A DNA stretch of 64,000 nucleotides, taken from the NCBI GenBank assembly GCA_028284675.1, contig JANQRI010000028.1, positions 1 to 64,000 of the forward strand, given 5' to 3'. Each line of letters opens with the position of its first letter. Positions within the stretch are counted from its first letter, which is position 1. Below are positions 27,960-35,737 of this stretch, one piece after another. The DNA is from Gammaproteobacteria bacterium (GTDB taxonomy: Bacteria; Pseudomonadota; Gammaproteobacteria; HTCC5015). The position numbers were made by a program, and so were the translations under genes. The notes below the pieces were generated by a model that did not search any database, was not told the origin of the DNA, and worked only from the letters and a program-made list of their open reading frames with translations.

Positions 27960-28475
27960 TCAATAACCTCTGGCGCGAATCAGATTCCAGTGAAAATCAC
28001 CGGTGATTTCGGTATCGTCGGCCGGAATATAGAAGGTTTTGGTTTTAAACGGCAAAATTTTGCGGTTGATTTCGTATTCTTCGGAGTCGAAAAAATCCTG
28101 CACTGCATCGCCGCTCTTGCTGGGTGTCAGCAACAGTGTGACCTGGGTAATGACCAGATCGGAATTACCGTTATAGATACTGCCTTTGATGCTGTTGTCC
28201 TCACCGCGATGCGTCCAGATATCAATGTTCGCCAACACTTCATCTTCGACTTTCTCACCGGATATCCCCGGTGCGGTTTCCGGAAAACGCTGCTCACACA
28301 TTTCCTTGACCAGACCGATATCACGCCGGCTGCTGATAATGCCTTCACTGGTCGCATTCAGCAGGCATTCCTGATAGGTTCGGGCATTGTCCTGCGCATA
28401 TCCCGGCAAACCAATTAACGACAATACCAGTGCGAGAATAAAGCTGGATTTGTAATTCATGCGTTTATTATTCAT
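27960..28475 (-). CDS. hypothetical periplasmic protein
   Basis: About 171 residues, not recognised. A signal peptide (SSFILALVLSLIGLPGYAQ) suggests export to the periplasm. The mature part contains two cysteines (in YQECLL and KEMCEQ) and a C-terminal beta-rich part, with ITQVTLLLTP and KTKTFYIP, resembling a small immunoglobulin-like or DUF-type fold. The ATG at 28475 overlaps the prmB stop (ATGAATAA); an ATG at 28460 is equally possible. The overlap suggests translational coupling with prmB, although the functions seem unrelated. Confidence 0.75.
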   Translation of the reverse strand: MNNKRMNYKSSFILALVLSLIGLPGYAQDNARTYQECLLNATSEGIISSRRDIGLVKEMCEQRFPETAPGISGEKVEDEVLANIDIWTHRGEDNSIKGSIYNGNSDLVITQVTLLLTPSKSGDAVQDFFDSEEYEINRKILPFKTKTFYIPADDTEITGDFHWNLIRARGY

Positions 28476-29325
28476 ATAAATCTTTTGCATAGAGTAAAAA
28501 TACACCCGAACCACCCCAAACGAATTCCGGCCAGATAAACGGCAGGTCCGGATAGACCTGCAATAATGCCGCTTCGCTGTTACCGACCTCGCAAATCAAC
28601 ACACCGTTTTCGCTCAACCTGGCGCGCGCTCCGGCGATGATTTTATGCGCAATGGTCAACCCGTCATCACCGGCAGCCAGTGCAAGACCGGGCTCATGGC
28701 GATATTCCGGCGGCATTGATGCGATATCGTCCGCATCCACATACGGCGGATTACTGATAATCAAATCATAGGTTTGCGCAGGTAAACCGTCAAACACATC
28801 CGCCCGAATTAATCTGACCCTGTCCTGCAATGAATAGTTCTGAATATTTAAACCGGCCACTGCAATGGCATCGGCTGAAATATCGCTCGCATCCACGCGC
28901 GCTTCGGGAAATGCGTGCGCACACGCAATTGCAATACAGGCACTGCCGGTGCACAAATCCAGAATATGCCGGGGCGGTTCCAATAACCAGGGGGAAAACT
29001 GTTCCCCGATCAGCTCTGCCAGCGGCGAACGCGGCACGATAACCCGCTCATCAACATAGAACTCCAGCCCGCAAAACCATGCACTCCTTAATATATAGGC
29101 CAGCGGTTTGCGGGTCGTAATCCGGGTTTCCATCAGCTCAAACGCCTTATTTCGCTGGGCAGCCGATACCGGGGTCACCGGTAACGACTGCTGCGGCGAA
29201 ACCTCCAACACCGCAGCAACCAGCCACGCGGCTTCATCATGGGCGGTTTCTGTGCCATGACCGAAATATAAACCGGCACTTTGAAAACCGGCAGCAACTT
29301 TTTCGCATAACTGTTCCGGGGTCAT
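28468..29325 (-). CDS. prmB: ribosomal protein L3 N5-glutamine methyltransferase PrmB
   Basis: A 285-residue SAM-dependent methyltransferase that modifies a glutamine of ribosomal protein uL3. The substrate-binding motif NPPYVDADD, the SAM motif ILDLCTGSACIAIACA and the PrmB-specific WFCGLEFYVDERVIVPRSPLAELI segment separate it from PrmC. Normal length. The start codon lies head-to-head with the sco1 gene, leaving almost no space between the two divergent frames if the longer sco1 start were used. Confidence 0.95.
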   Translation of the reverse strand: MTPEQLCEKVAAGFQSAGLYFGHGTETAHDEAAWLVAAVLEVSPQQSLPVTPVSAAQRNKAFELMETRITTRKPLAYILRSAWFCGLEFYVDERVIVPRSPLAELIGEQFSPWLLEPPRHILDLCTGSACIAIACAHAFPEARVDASDISADAIAVAGLNIQNYSLQDRVRLIRADVFDGLPAQTYDLIISNPPYVDADDIASMPPEYRHEPGLALAAGDDGLTIAHKIIAGARARLSENGVLICEVGNSEAALLQVYPDLPFIWPEFVWGGSGVFLLYAKDLYE

Positions 29326-29387
29326 TGCATTTCCATCAAACTACTGCCATTATTCTGCGCCGGTTCAATCATAATGTTCCATTCGCC

Positions 29388-30017
29388 GTGTTTAAACCTT
29401 TTACTTTAATTTCAATTAGTCTCTGCCTGGCTGCTTTGCTTGCCGGATTATACCTGGGTGGCGCATTTTTTCTATTTGACCCACCGCCCGAGACGGCCCA
29501 TGCGACTTTTTTACCGGATAACACTCAACCTTTAAATACGTTTTCTCTGACCGATCAGCATAACAACCCTTTTAGCAATGCTGATCTGAATGGCCGCTGG
29601 AGCATGTTGTTTTTTGGTTTCACTTATTGCCCGGATATCTGCCCACTGACTCTGAACACGTTGCAGCAAACGGTTGAAATGCTTGCCGATAGAGTTCCTG
29701 CCGAAGACCTTAGAGTTGTACTCGTTTCAGTGGACCCTGCCCGCGACTCCGCCGCACGCCTGAAAGAATATATCGATTATTTTAATCCGGATTTTACTGC
29801 AGTCACCGGACCTGATGCGCAGTTAAAAAATCTGACCGGCAGTCTGGGCGCATATTATTCAATTCCTGAGCAAAATGTTGAGAACTATATCGTCAACCAC
29901 AGTGCCGGTATTTTTCTGCTAAGTCCTGAGGGACACCTGAAAGCATTGTTTTCCGCACCGCATGACCCTGCAATTATTGCCGAAGATTTTACGAAAATTT
30001 ATAACTATTTTAATTAG
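29388..30017 (+). CDS. SCO1/SenC family copper chaperone
   Basis: A thioredoxin-fold protein anchored by one N-terminal membrane segment (LISISLCLAALLAGLYLGGAF). It helps assemble the CuA centre of cytochrome c oxidase. The copper ligands are visible as CPDIC (CxxxC) and the His in VNHSAGIF. The family pattern FGFTYCPDICP and LVSVDPARD is clear. The start is uncertain: GTG at 29388 gives a short cytoplasmic tail, while TTG at 29325 lies inside the prmB start codon. It is followed 9 bp later by a PCuAC chaperone, consistent with a copper-delivery pair. Confidence 0.92.
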   Translation: MFKPFTLISISLCLAALLAGLYLGGAFFLFDPPPETAHATFLPDNTQPLNTFSLTDQHNNPFSNADLNGRWSMLFFGFTYCPDICPLTLNTLQQTVEMLADRVPAEDLRVVLVSVDPARDSAARLKEYIDYFNPDFTAVTGPDAQLKNLTGSLGAYYSIPEQNVENYIVNHSAGIFLLSPEGHLKALFSAPHDPAIIAEDFTKIYNYFN

Positions 30018-30026
30018 AGTCTGAAC

Positions 30027-30482
30027 ATGTATCGATTGATTATTTTGCTGTTTTTTTTCACCTTACCACTGCAAGCAGCCACCCAGCTGGAAATTGCCGA
30101 TGCCTATGTTGCCGAAGCGCCACCGGGGCTTGATGTAACAGCAGCCTATATGACCATTAACAACCCAACTTCTGCAGACAAATATATCGTATCACTGCGT
30201 TCAGATGACTTCGACGCTGTGGAAATGCACACTACCGATATCGAAGGCGGCATTGCAAAGATGCGCAAACTTGACCGGCTTGTTATCCCGGCCAACTCTT
30301 CAGTCTCTTTAACCCCCGGCGGCATCCATTTAATGCTGCACAAACCGAAAAAACGCCTGCATGCGGGCGAGCTGATCACATTGGAAATTAACGAAGCCGA
30401 CCATACACTGCACGGGCTGGTCTTACCGGTCAAAAAAATGCGCCCGGGCACTGATACTCACCACCACCATCATCATCATTAG
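30027..30482 (+). CDS. periplasmic PCu(A)C copper chaperone
   Basis: A 151-residue periplasmic copper-binding protein (DUF461). The signal peptide is MYRLIILLFFFTLPLQAA. The copper motif with His and Met ligands (MHTTDIEGGIAKM, later GIHLML) is intact. It delivers Cu(I) together with a SCO protein to oxidase CuA. An unusual feature is a run of seven histidines at the C-terminus after a TDTH sequence, which could bind extra copper or zinc. Tightly spaced between sco1 and psd. Confidence 0.93.
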   Translation: MYRLIILLFFFTLPLQAATQLEIADAYVAEAPPGLDVTAAYMTINNPTSADKYIVSLRSDDFDAVEMHTTDIEGGIAKMRKLDRLVIPANSSVSLTPGGIHLMLHKPKKRLHAGELITLEINEADHTLHGLVLPVKKMRPGTDTHHHHHHH

Positions 30483-30485
30483 CCG

Positions 30486-31364
30486 ATGACGGACAACGCT
30501 GGAAGCAGCCTTTGGGCTGACCGCCTGAAAGCAGGCTTACTATATTGCCTGCCGCACCACTTTATTTCGAGGCTGCTTTTTTTTCTAACCCGTATTGAGT
30601 CACCGCTGAAAAACCCGTTTGTGCACTGGTTTATACGGCGCTACCAGGTTGATATGTCGGAAGCACTTGATGCCGAGCCGGCAAACTACGCCAGCTTTAA
30701 TGCATTTTTTACCCGTGCGCTGAAACCTGAAGTGCGGACAATCGATAAAGATGCCGGAGTATTATGCTGTCCGGTGGATGGGTGCATCAGTCAACTCGGT
30801 AAAGTTCATGGTGACCGGCTGATTCAGGCGAAAGGCCGGGATTACCGGCTCATAGATTTATTAGGCAACAACTCTGAACTCGCAAACACATTTGCACACG
30901 GGGAATTTGCGACACTTTATTTGTCGCCGCGCGACTACCACCGGATTCACATGCCTTTTGATGCAACACTCAAATATATGTCTTATATCCCGGGGCGCTT
31001 ATTCAGTGTGGCGCCATACACTACACGGCTCATCCCAAACCTGTTCGCGCGTAATGAGCGGGTGGTGACAGTATTTAACAGTGACGTCGGTCCACTGGCA
31101 CTGATCCTGGTCGGCGCAATTAATGTCGCCGCAATTGAAACGGTATGGCATGGATTGGTTACACCACCTCACCGCAACAAAATCAGTGAATATAGCTATA
31201 CTGATCAAAACATTCATCTGCTGAAAGGCCAGGAAATGGGCCGCTTTAATATGGGCTCGACCGTGATATTGTTAACCGCCAACCCGCTGAACTGGCCGAC
31301 CACCAGTCAACCGGGCAGCGCGGTCAGACTGGGGCAGAAGCTGGCTGTGGTTCCGTCGAGCTGA
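30486..31364 (+). CDS. psd: phosphatidylserine decarboxylase
   Basis: A 292-residue membrane-associated proenzyme that converts phosphatidylserine to phosphatidylethanolamine. The self-cleavage motif appears as NMGSTVILL near residue 257, where the Ser becomes the pyruvoyl group. Other family signatures are YLSPRDYHRIHMP, SVAPYTTRLIPNLFARNER and VGAINVAAIETVW. Starts 3 bp after the copper chaperone stop, so it is in the same operon. Its last 41 bp overlap the end of the convergent CBS-GGDEF gene. Confidence 0.95.
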   Translation: MTDNAGSSLWADRLKAGLLYCLPHHFISRLLFFLTRIESPLKNPFVHWFIRRYQVDMSEALDAEPANYASFNAFFTRALKPEVRTIDKDAGVLCCPVDGCISQLGKVHGDRLIQAKGRDYRLIDLLGNNSELANTFAHGEFATLYLSPRDYHRIHMPFDATLKYMSYIPGRLFSVAPYTTRLIPNLFARNERVVTVFNSDVGPLALILVGAINVAAIETVWHGLVTPPHRNKISEYSYTDQNIHLLKGQEMGRFNMGSTVILLTANPLNWPTTSQPGSAVRLGQKLAVVPSS

Positions 31365-32358
31365 CATTCGCAATACAACAAACCTGATTACGACCGTTGT
31401 TTTTTGCAAAATAAAGCCCGCGGTCAGCCTGCGCAATGATATGGTGCCAATCTTCAAATGTACCCTCTTTTTCAAGATCAGGCGAACCGATGCCGCCACT
31501 CATCGTTAACACATTGAATTGACTTTTTGCATGCGGGATATTCCGCTCGGCCAGCTCTTTTACTATCCGGCCGGCCAGAATTTTAGCACCAGTGACACCG
31601 GTTTCCGGCAGCAACAATAACAACTCCTCACCACCGTAACGGTACAAACGATCGGCTTTGCGGATTGAGCAACGAATATGTTCGGCAACCAGCTTTAAAA
31701 CATCATCACCGGCCTGATGCCCGTAATAATCGTTATAGGATTTAAAACAGTCCACATCGAACAATACCAGCGAGTACTCACGCTTGTAACGCGTCGCGGC
31801 ATTATGTGTATAAGCCAGGTCGACTTCCATCGCCCGGCGATTGCCTACAGACAGCAATGCATCTTCCATTGATAATGCCTGCAATTGTTCATTGACTTCG
31901 CGGAGACGCTGATTCTCAATATTGATTTCATGGCTGATAATTTCACGTTGCTGCTCAATGATATGCTCATAAGCATGCGCAAGATCGGTATAGGTCAGGA
32001 TACCGGAGAGCTCGTTTTTTTCATTGACGACCGGCAAATGGCGAATTTTCTGGCCCTGGGTTAAAACCAGCGCATCAAAAAGAGGCGTGTCATGCATTAT
32101 CGTGATCGGCGGGCTGGACATGAACTCCTTCACCCTCGCAACCCGGGAGCGCTGTTCCTCCAACACCTCACCGAGCACACTCACCATATCGCGTTCGGTC
32201 ACAATTCCAACCGGCTCACAGGCTTCCACAACCACCATGCATGATACTTTTTCCTCACGCATTCTATGCGCGACATCCATCAAATACGTATCCGGGGTCA
32301 CTGTCGGAACTGTCCGACTCATCAAACTATCAACTATTACCTGTTTCATCGGCTGCAA
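31324..32358 (-). CDS. CBS-pair diguanylate cyclase
   Basis: A 344-residue cytoplasmic signalling protein. Two CBS domains (about residues 1-125: SRTVPTVTPDTYLMDVAHRM and MSSPPITIMHDTPLFDAL) are followed by a coiled-coil-like linker (about 130-165) and a GGDEF domain (about 170-330). The active-site motif reads GGEEL, with the two glycines and acidic residues kept, so cyclic-di-GMP synthesis is likely. The CBS pair may sense adenine nucleotides. No membrane segment. Overlaps psd tail-to-tail by 41 bp. Confidence 0.92.
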   Translation of the reverse strand: MQPMKQVIVDSLMSRTVPTVTPDTYLMDVAHRMREEKVSCMVVVEACEPVGIVTERDMVSVLGEVLEEQRSRVARVKEFMSSPPITIMHDTPLFDALVLTQGQKIRHLPVVNEKNELSGILTYTDLAHAYEHIIEQQREIISHEINIENQRLREVNEQLQALSMEDALLSVGNRRAMEVDLAYTHNAATRYKREYSLVLFDVDCFKSYNDYYGHQAGDDVLKLVAEHIRCSIRKADRLYRYGGEELLLLLPETGVTGAKILAGRIVKELAERNIPHAKSQFNVLTMSGGIGSPDLEKEGTFEDWHHIIAQADRGLYFAKNNGRNQVCCIANVSSTEPQPASAPV

Positions 32359-32484
32359 GTATTATTAGGCGTTATCCTGAAACACTCTATAGAGGACCTT
32401 TAAAAATTTGGATTTTTAGAGGCACCCTAAATAATAACGGCAGCTGTTGTAATTATTTGAGATCCAGGTCTGGATCAATTCTGA

Positions 32485-33183
32485 TTAAGATGATAAACCG
32501 CGCTCCTGTTTGGATCGGGCTACTTTATTGCGTAAATAAACCGGTTGGGCCTGCTCCGGCAACAACATCGCACCACTTTCAAATACCGGCCGTGCCAGCG
32601 TAATCACATCCTCAGCCACCGGCCAGCGGTCGGAATAAACCTCAATTAACTTGTCTTCGCATCGTGCAGTTAGTATATCGGGATAAGCCCGCCAACCGGA
32701 GCCTGCCCCGGCCCATTTTCCGGTAGCCGGAACCGGTACCGAATCAGGTGCAGACACACAATCGGACTCTGAACTCACCATGAGTCCGGCACTATTACGC
32801 TGATAAACACCCCAATACACTTCACCCATCCGCGCATCAATTGCGGCCAGCACCGCCGGCTGTTCATCAATCCGGCAGGTATGCTGCGCGATGGCTGCCA
32901 GTGTGGAAACCGGTATCACCGGAATATCCGCAGACATTGCAATGCCCTGGGTGACTGCAGCGGCAATACGCAGACCGGTGAAACTCCCCGGCCCCGAACC
33001 AAATGCGATCGCATCCAGCTGCGTTACCTGTAAATCCGCCTCACGCATTAGCTCGTCGATCATCGGTAAAATCAACTGCGCCTGCTGTTGTGGCCTGTGC
33101 TCAAAACGCTGCCTGATTTCACTGCCGTCAATCAACGCAGCTGAGCAGGCTTCGGTCGCCGTTTCTATTGCAAGCATACGCAT
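32485..33183 (-). CDS. tsaB: tRNA threonylcarbamoyladenosine protein TsaB
   Basis: A 232-residue ASKHA-fold protein that works with TsaD and TsaE in t6A37 modification of tRNA. LAIETATEACSAAL at the N-terminus and FGSGPGSFTGLRIAAAVTQGIA are hallmark motifs. Starts 1 bp from the yoaA stop, with GGAGGG in front, so it is coupled to yoaA; this pair is also adjacent in other Gammaproteobacteria. The C-terminal half (about 110-232) is more variable, as in the family. Confidence 0.95.
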   Translation of the reverse strand: MRMLAIETATEACSAALIDGSEIRQRFEHRPQQQAQLILPMIDELMREADLQVTQLDAIAFGSGPGSFTGLRIAAAVTQGIAMSADIPVIPVSTLAAIAQHTCRIDEQPAVLAAIDARMGEVYWGVYQRNSAGLMVSSESDCVSAPDSVPVPATGKWAGAGSGWRAYPDILTARCEDKLIEVYSDRWPVAEDVITLARPVFESGAMLLPEQAQPVYLRNKVARSKQERGLSS

Positions 33184-33184
33184 A

Positions 33185-35053
33185 TCAACCGGCCCTCCCG
33201 AAAAACCGGGTTACTTCTTCAATATCATCAACAACCGGCATTGCCGGCAAGCTGTCCAAAAATAATTTACCGTAAGCACGCCCTCGAATTCGCGGATCGG
33301 CAATCATTAAAACACCGCGATCTTCCACACCCCGAATCAAGCGGCCGACACCCTGTTTGAGGGCAATTACCGCCTGCGGCAATTGTAAATCGAAAAACGG
33401 GTTGCCCCCCTGCTGTCTTAACCGGTTTAAACGCGCCTGCAAAACCGGATCACCGGGCGCTGCAAACGGTAATTTATCTATAATTACACAGGATAGTGCT
33501 TCCCCTTTAATATCAACACCTTCCCAAAAACTGCTGGTGCCGAGCAATACCGCACCATCCGACAACCTGAATCGATCAAGCAACTGACTGCGCGGTGCCT
33601 CACCCTGTACCAGTAAGGGATAATCCAGCCGCGAATGAATATGGTCCGCAACATACTGCAAAGCCCGGTAACTGGTAAACAGCATGAATGCCCGCCCGCG
33701 ACTGGCCTCCAATACAGGCAAACTGACTTCGATCAGCCTGTCCAGAAAGTGATCGGCTTTGGGCTCAGGCATATTCTTCGGCAAATACAGCAATGCATTG
33801 TTTCGGTAATCAAACGGGCTGTCCAGCTGCAGCCCACGGCTCTCAGCCAAGCCCATACGTCGTTGAAAGTGATCAAATCGCCCGGCTACTGACAGAGTCG
33901 CCGATGTAAACACCCATGCAGCCTGATAAGCCTGCATATACTCCTGAAAAATTTCACCGACTTCCGGCGGCGTCGCATGCATTCTGAAACCATTTTGCAT
34001 GGTTTCGTACCACAAAATCAGATCATTGGATTCCTGCTGCTCAAATAAACTCAAGCACGCGCTTAAAGCTTCGCAACGTTCTGCACAACGGCTGAGCGCC
34101 TCCCCACAACCGGCAACTTCAGCCAATTCATCCCGCATCGCATCCAAAGCGTCCCGAAGTCCGGCAAGCGCGGATTTCAATGCCGGATTATGAACCTGTG
34201 TTTGCCAGGCCATTCGTACTTCAGCTGTACCCAATGCCAGTCGATAACGACCGACCTCCTGCAATAAAGACTGTGCAATCTCGCGCAAACCCGGCCTATC
34301 CGGCGCCTCCTCAAGCTGCGCAGCGATGCTGTCGTTCGCAAATTCCTCAAACTGACGACCACTGACAGTGCGTCCGAAAAAACGGCTGGCGGTTTCCGGC
34401 AACTGGTGCGCCTCATCCAGAATAAACGCATCGGCACTGGGCAAAACTTCGCCAAAACCTTCTTCTTTCAACGCCATGTCCGCAAAAAACAAATGATGAT
34501 TGACGACGACGATATCGGCTTCCTGAGCACGGCGGCGGGCGCGCACCAGATGACAGTGATTAAACTCCGGGCAGTCGGTACCCAGACAGTTCTCTGCGGT
34601 TGAAGTGGCTTTTGCCCAGACCGGTGCACTTTCAGGCACATCAGCCAACTCGGCAATATCGCCCTGCTTAGTGATACCTGACCAGCTGCGGATCGACTGC
34701 AGCTGCGATGCCTGCATACGGTCACTCATGGAAACAGCGGCATTTTGCAGCCGGTATAAACATAGATAATTGCGGCGACCTTTTAACAACGCGATATCCG
34801 CGCTGATGCCCAGGCTGCGCCGAACCAACGGTAAATCGCGATGAAATAACTGATCCTGAAGATGGCGGGTGCCGGTTGAAATGATGATTTTACGACCACT
34901 GAGCAGCGCCGGCACCAGATACGCGAATGTTTTGCCAACACCCGTGCCGGCTTCTACCAGCAATATCCCGTTATCCTGTAATGCCTCCGCAACCGCCTCG
35001 CTCATTTCCTGCTGCACACGACGCGGTGCGAAACCGTCGACCTTATCGGCCAA
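33185..35053 (-). CDS. yoaA: DinG/XPD-family ATP-dependent helicase YoaA
   Basis: A 622-residue superfamily 2 iron-sulfur helicase. Walker A EAGTGVGKT, the four Fe-S cysteines (one in NYLCLYR, then CLGTDCPEFNHC), VVNHHLFFADM, the DEAH box, GTSSFWEGVDIKG and QGVGRLIR are present. YoaA acts in DNA repair with the clamp-loader subunit HolC. The indicated start is a TTG without a clear ribosome-binding site; the frame is open for about 100 more bases, but only non-standard codons such as CTG or ATT lie there. Confidence 0.93.
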   Translation of the reverse strand: MADKVDGFAPRRVQQEMSEAVAEALQDNGILLVEAGTGVGKTFAYLVPALLSGRKIIISTGTRHLQDQLFHRDLPLVRRSLGISADIALLKGRRNYLCLYRLQNAAVSMSDRMQASQLQSIRSWSGITKQGDIAELADVPESAPVWAKATSTAENCLGTDCPEFNHCHLVRARRRAQEADIVVVNHHLFFADMALKEEGFGEVLPSADAFILDEAHQLPETASRFFGRTVSGRQFEEFANDSIAAQLEEAPDRPGLREIAQSLLQEVGRYRLALGTAEVRMAWQTQVHNPALKSALAGLRDALDAMRDELAEVAGCGEALSRCAERCEALSACLSLFEQQESNDLILWYETMQNGFRMHATPPEVGEIFQEYMQAYQAAWVFTSATLSVAGRFDHFQRRMGLAESRGLQLDSPFDYRNNALLYLPKNMPEPKADHFLDRLIEVSLPVLEASRGRAFMLFTSYRALQYVADHIHSRLDYPLLVQGEAPRSQLLDRFRLSDGAVLLGTSSFWEGVDIKGEALSCVIIDKLPFAAPGDPVLQARLNRLRQQGGNPFFDLQLPQAVIALKQGVGRLIRGVEDRGVLMIADPRIRGRAYGKLFLDSLPAMPVVDDIEEVTRFFGRAG

Positions 35054-35151
35054 CGGGCCGGACGCGCCAAGCAGCTCAGTCGGAGAAGCCCGGTCGATCA
35101 GCTTATGGACGCCGGGCTTGGGAGTAGTAATTATGCACAGACCTCTTTATG

Positions 35152-35649
35152 TTAAGGACGAAAAGAGTTTGCGGTGTATTCCGCTTCCTGCGCCCCGATC
35201 TCATCTCCTTTGGACTGTCGCGCTCTGGCAATAATCAGCCAATTTCGATAGTTCAATAACGGATTGTCGACCGTCATGGCATTGGATTTGGCAGCCAAAT
35301 TCTCCGCCTGATTCGCATTACCCTGAGACAGGCGTACTTCCGCCAGACGACTCCACATAACCGCATCATTCGGCGCAATCCTTAGAGCACGCTCCAGATG
35401 CAGCACTGCACTGTCATAATCGCCGCCCAAACGAGCCGACTCAGCCTGATTCCAGAGATCCAGCACCGCCGGATTGCCGATACCATGCTTAACTTTGCCG
35501 GAGCCGCTGTCATCGTAACCTGAATAATCATCCTGAAACTCTTCAGTTCCGAATTCGTCTGTGTCGTCATATTTAGGTGATAACGCACACCCCGAAAACA
35601 AAAATGTAATACCGGTAACCAACAATATACCTGATAGTTTGATTTGCAT
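35152..35649 (-). CDS. TPR-containing lipoprotein
   Basis: A lipoprotein of about 165 residues with signal peptide KLSGILLVTGITFLF and lipobox SGC, followed by an acidic Asp/Tyr-rich stretch (about residues 30-60). Two or three tetratricopeptide motifs fill the rest (AVLHLERALRIAPNDAVMWSRLAEVRLSQG). I start at 35649 because GGGAG lies about 7 bp upstream; the longer frame lacks a signal peptide. It is next to mrcB and could support peptidoglycan synthesis at the outer membrane, but this is only an inference from position and type. Confidence 0.82.
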   Translation of the reverse strand: MQIKLSGILLVTGITFLFSGCALSPKYDDTDEFGTEEFQDDYSGYDDSGSGKVKHGIGNPAVLDLWNQAESARLGGDYDSAVLHLERALRIAPNDAVMWSRLAEVRLSQGNANQAENLAAKSNAMTVDNPLLNYRNWLIIARARQSKGDEIGAQEAEYTANSFRP

Positions 35650-35737
35650 AATTTGCTCCCATTGCAACTTATTTAACCGACAATAACATGGTCTTCCGGA
35701 CCGTGCTAATATCACGCCGCACACACTGGCGCATAAG

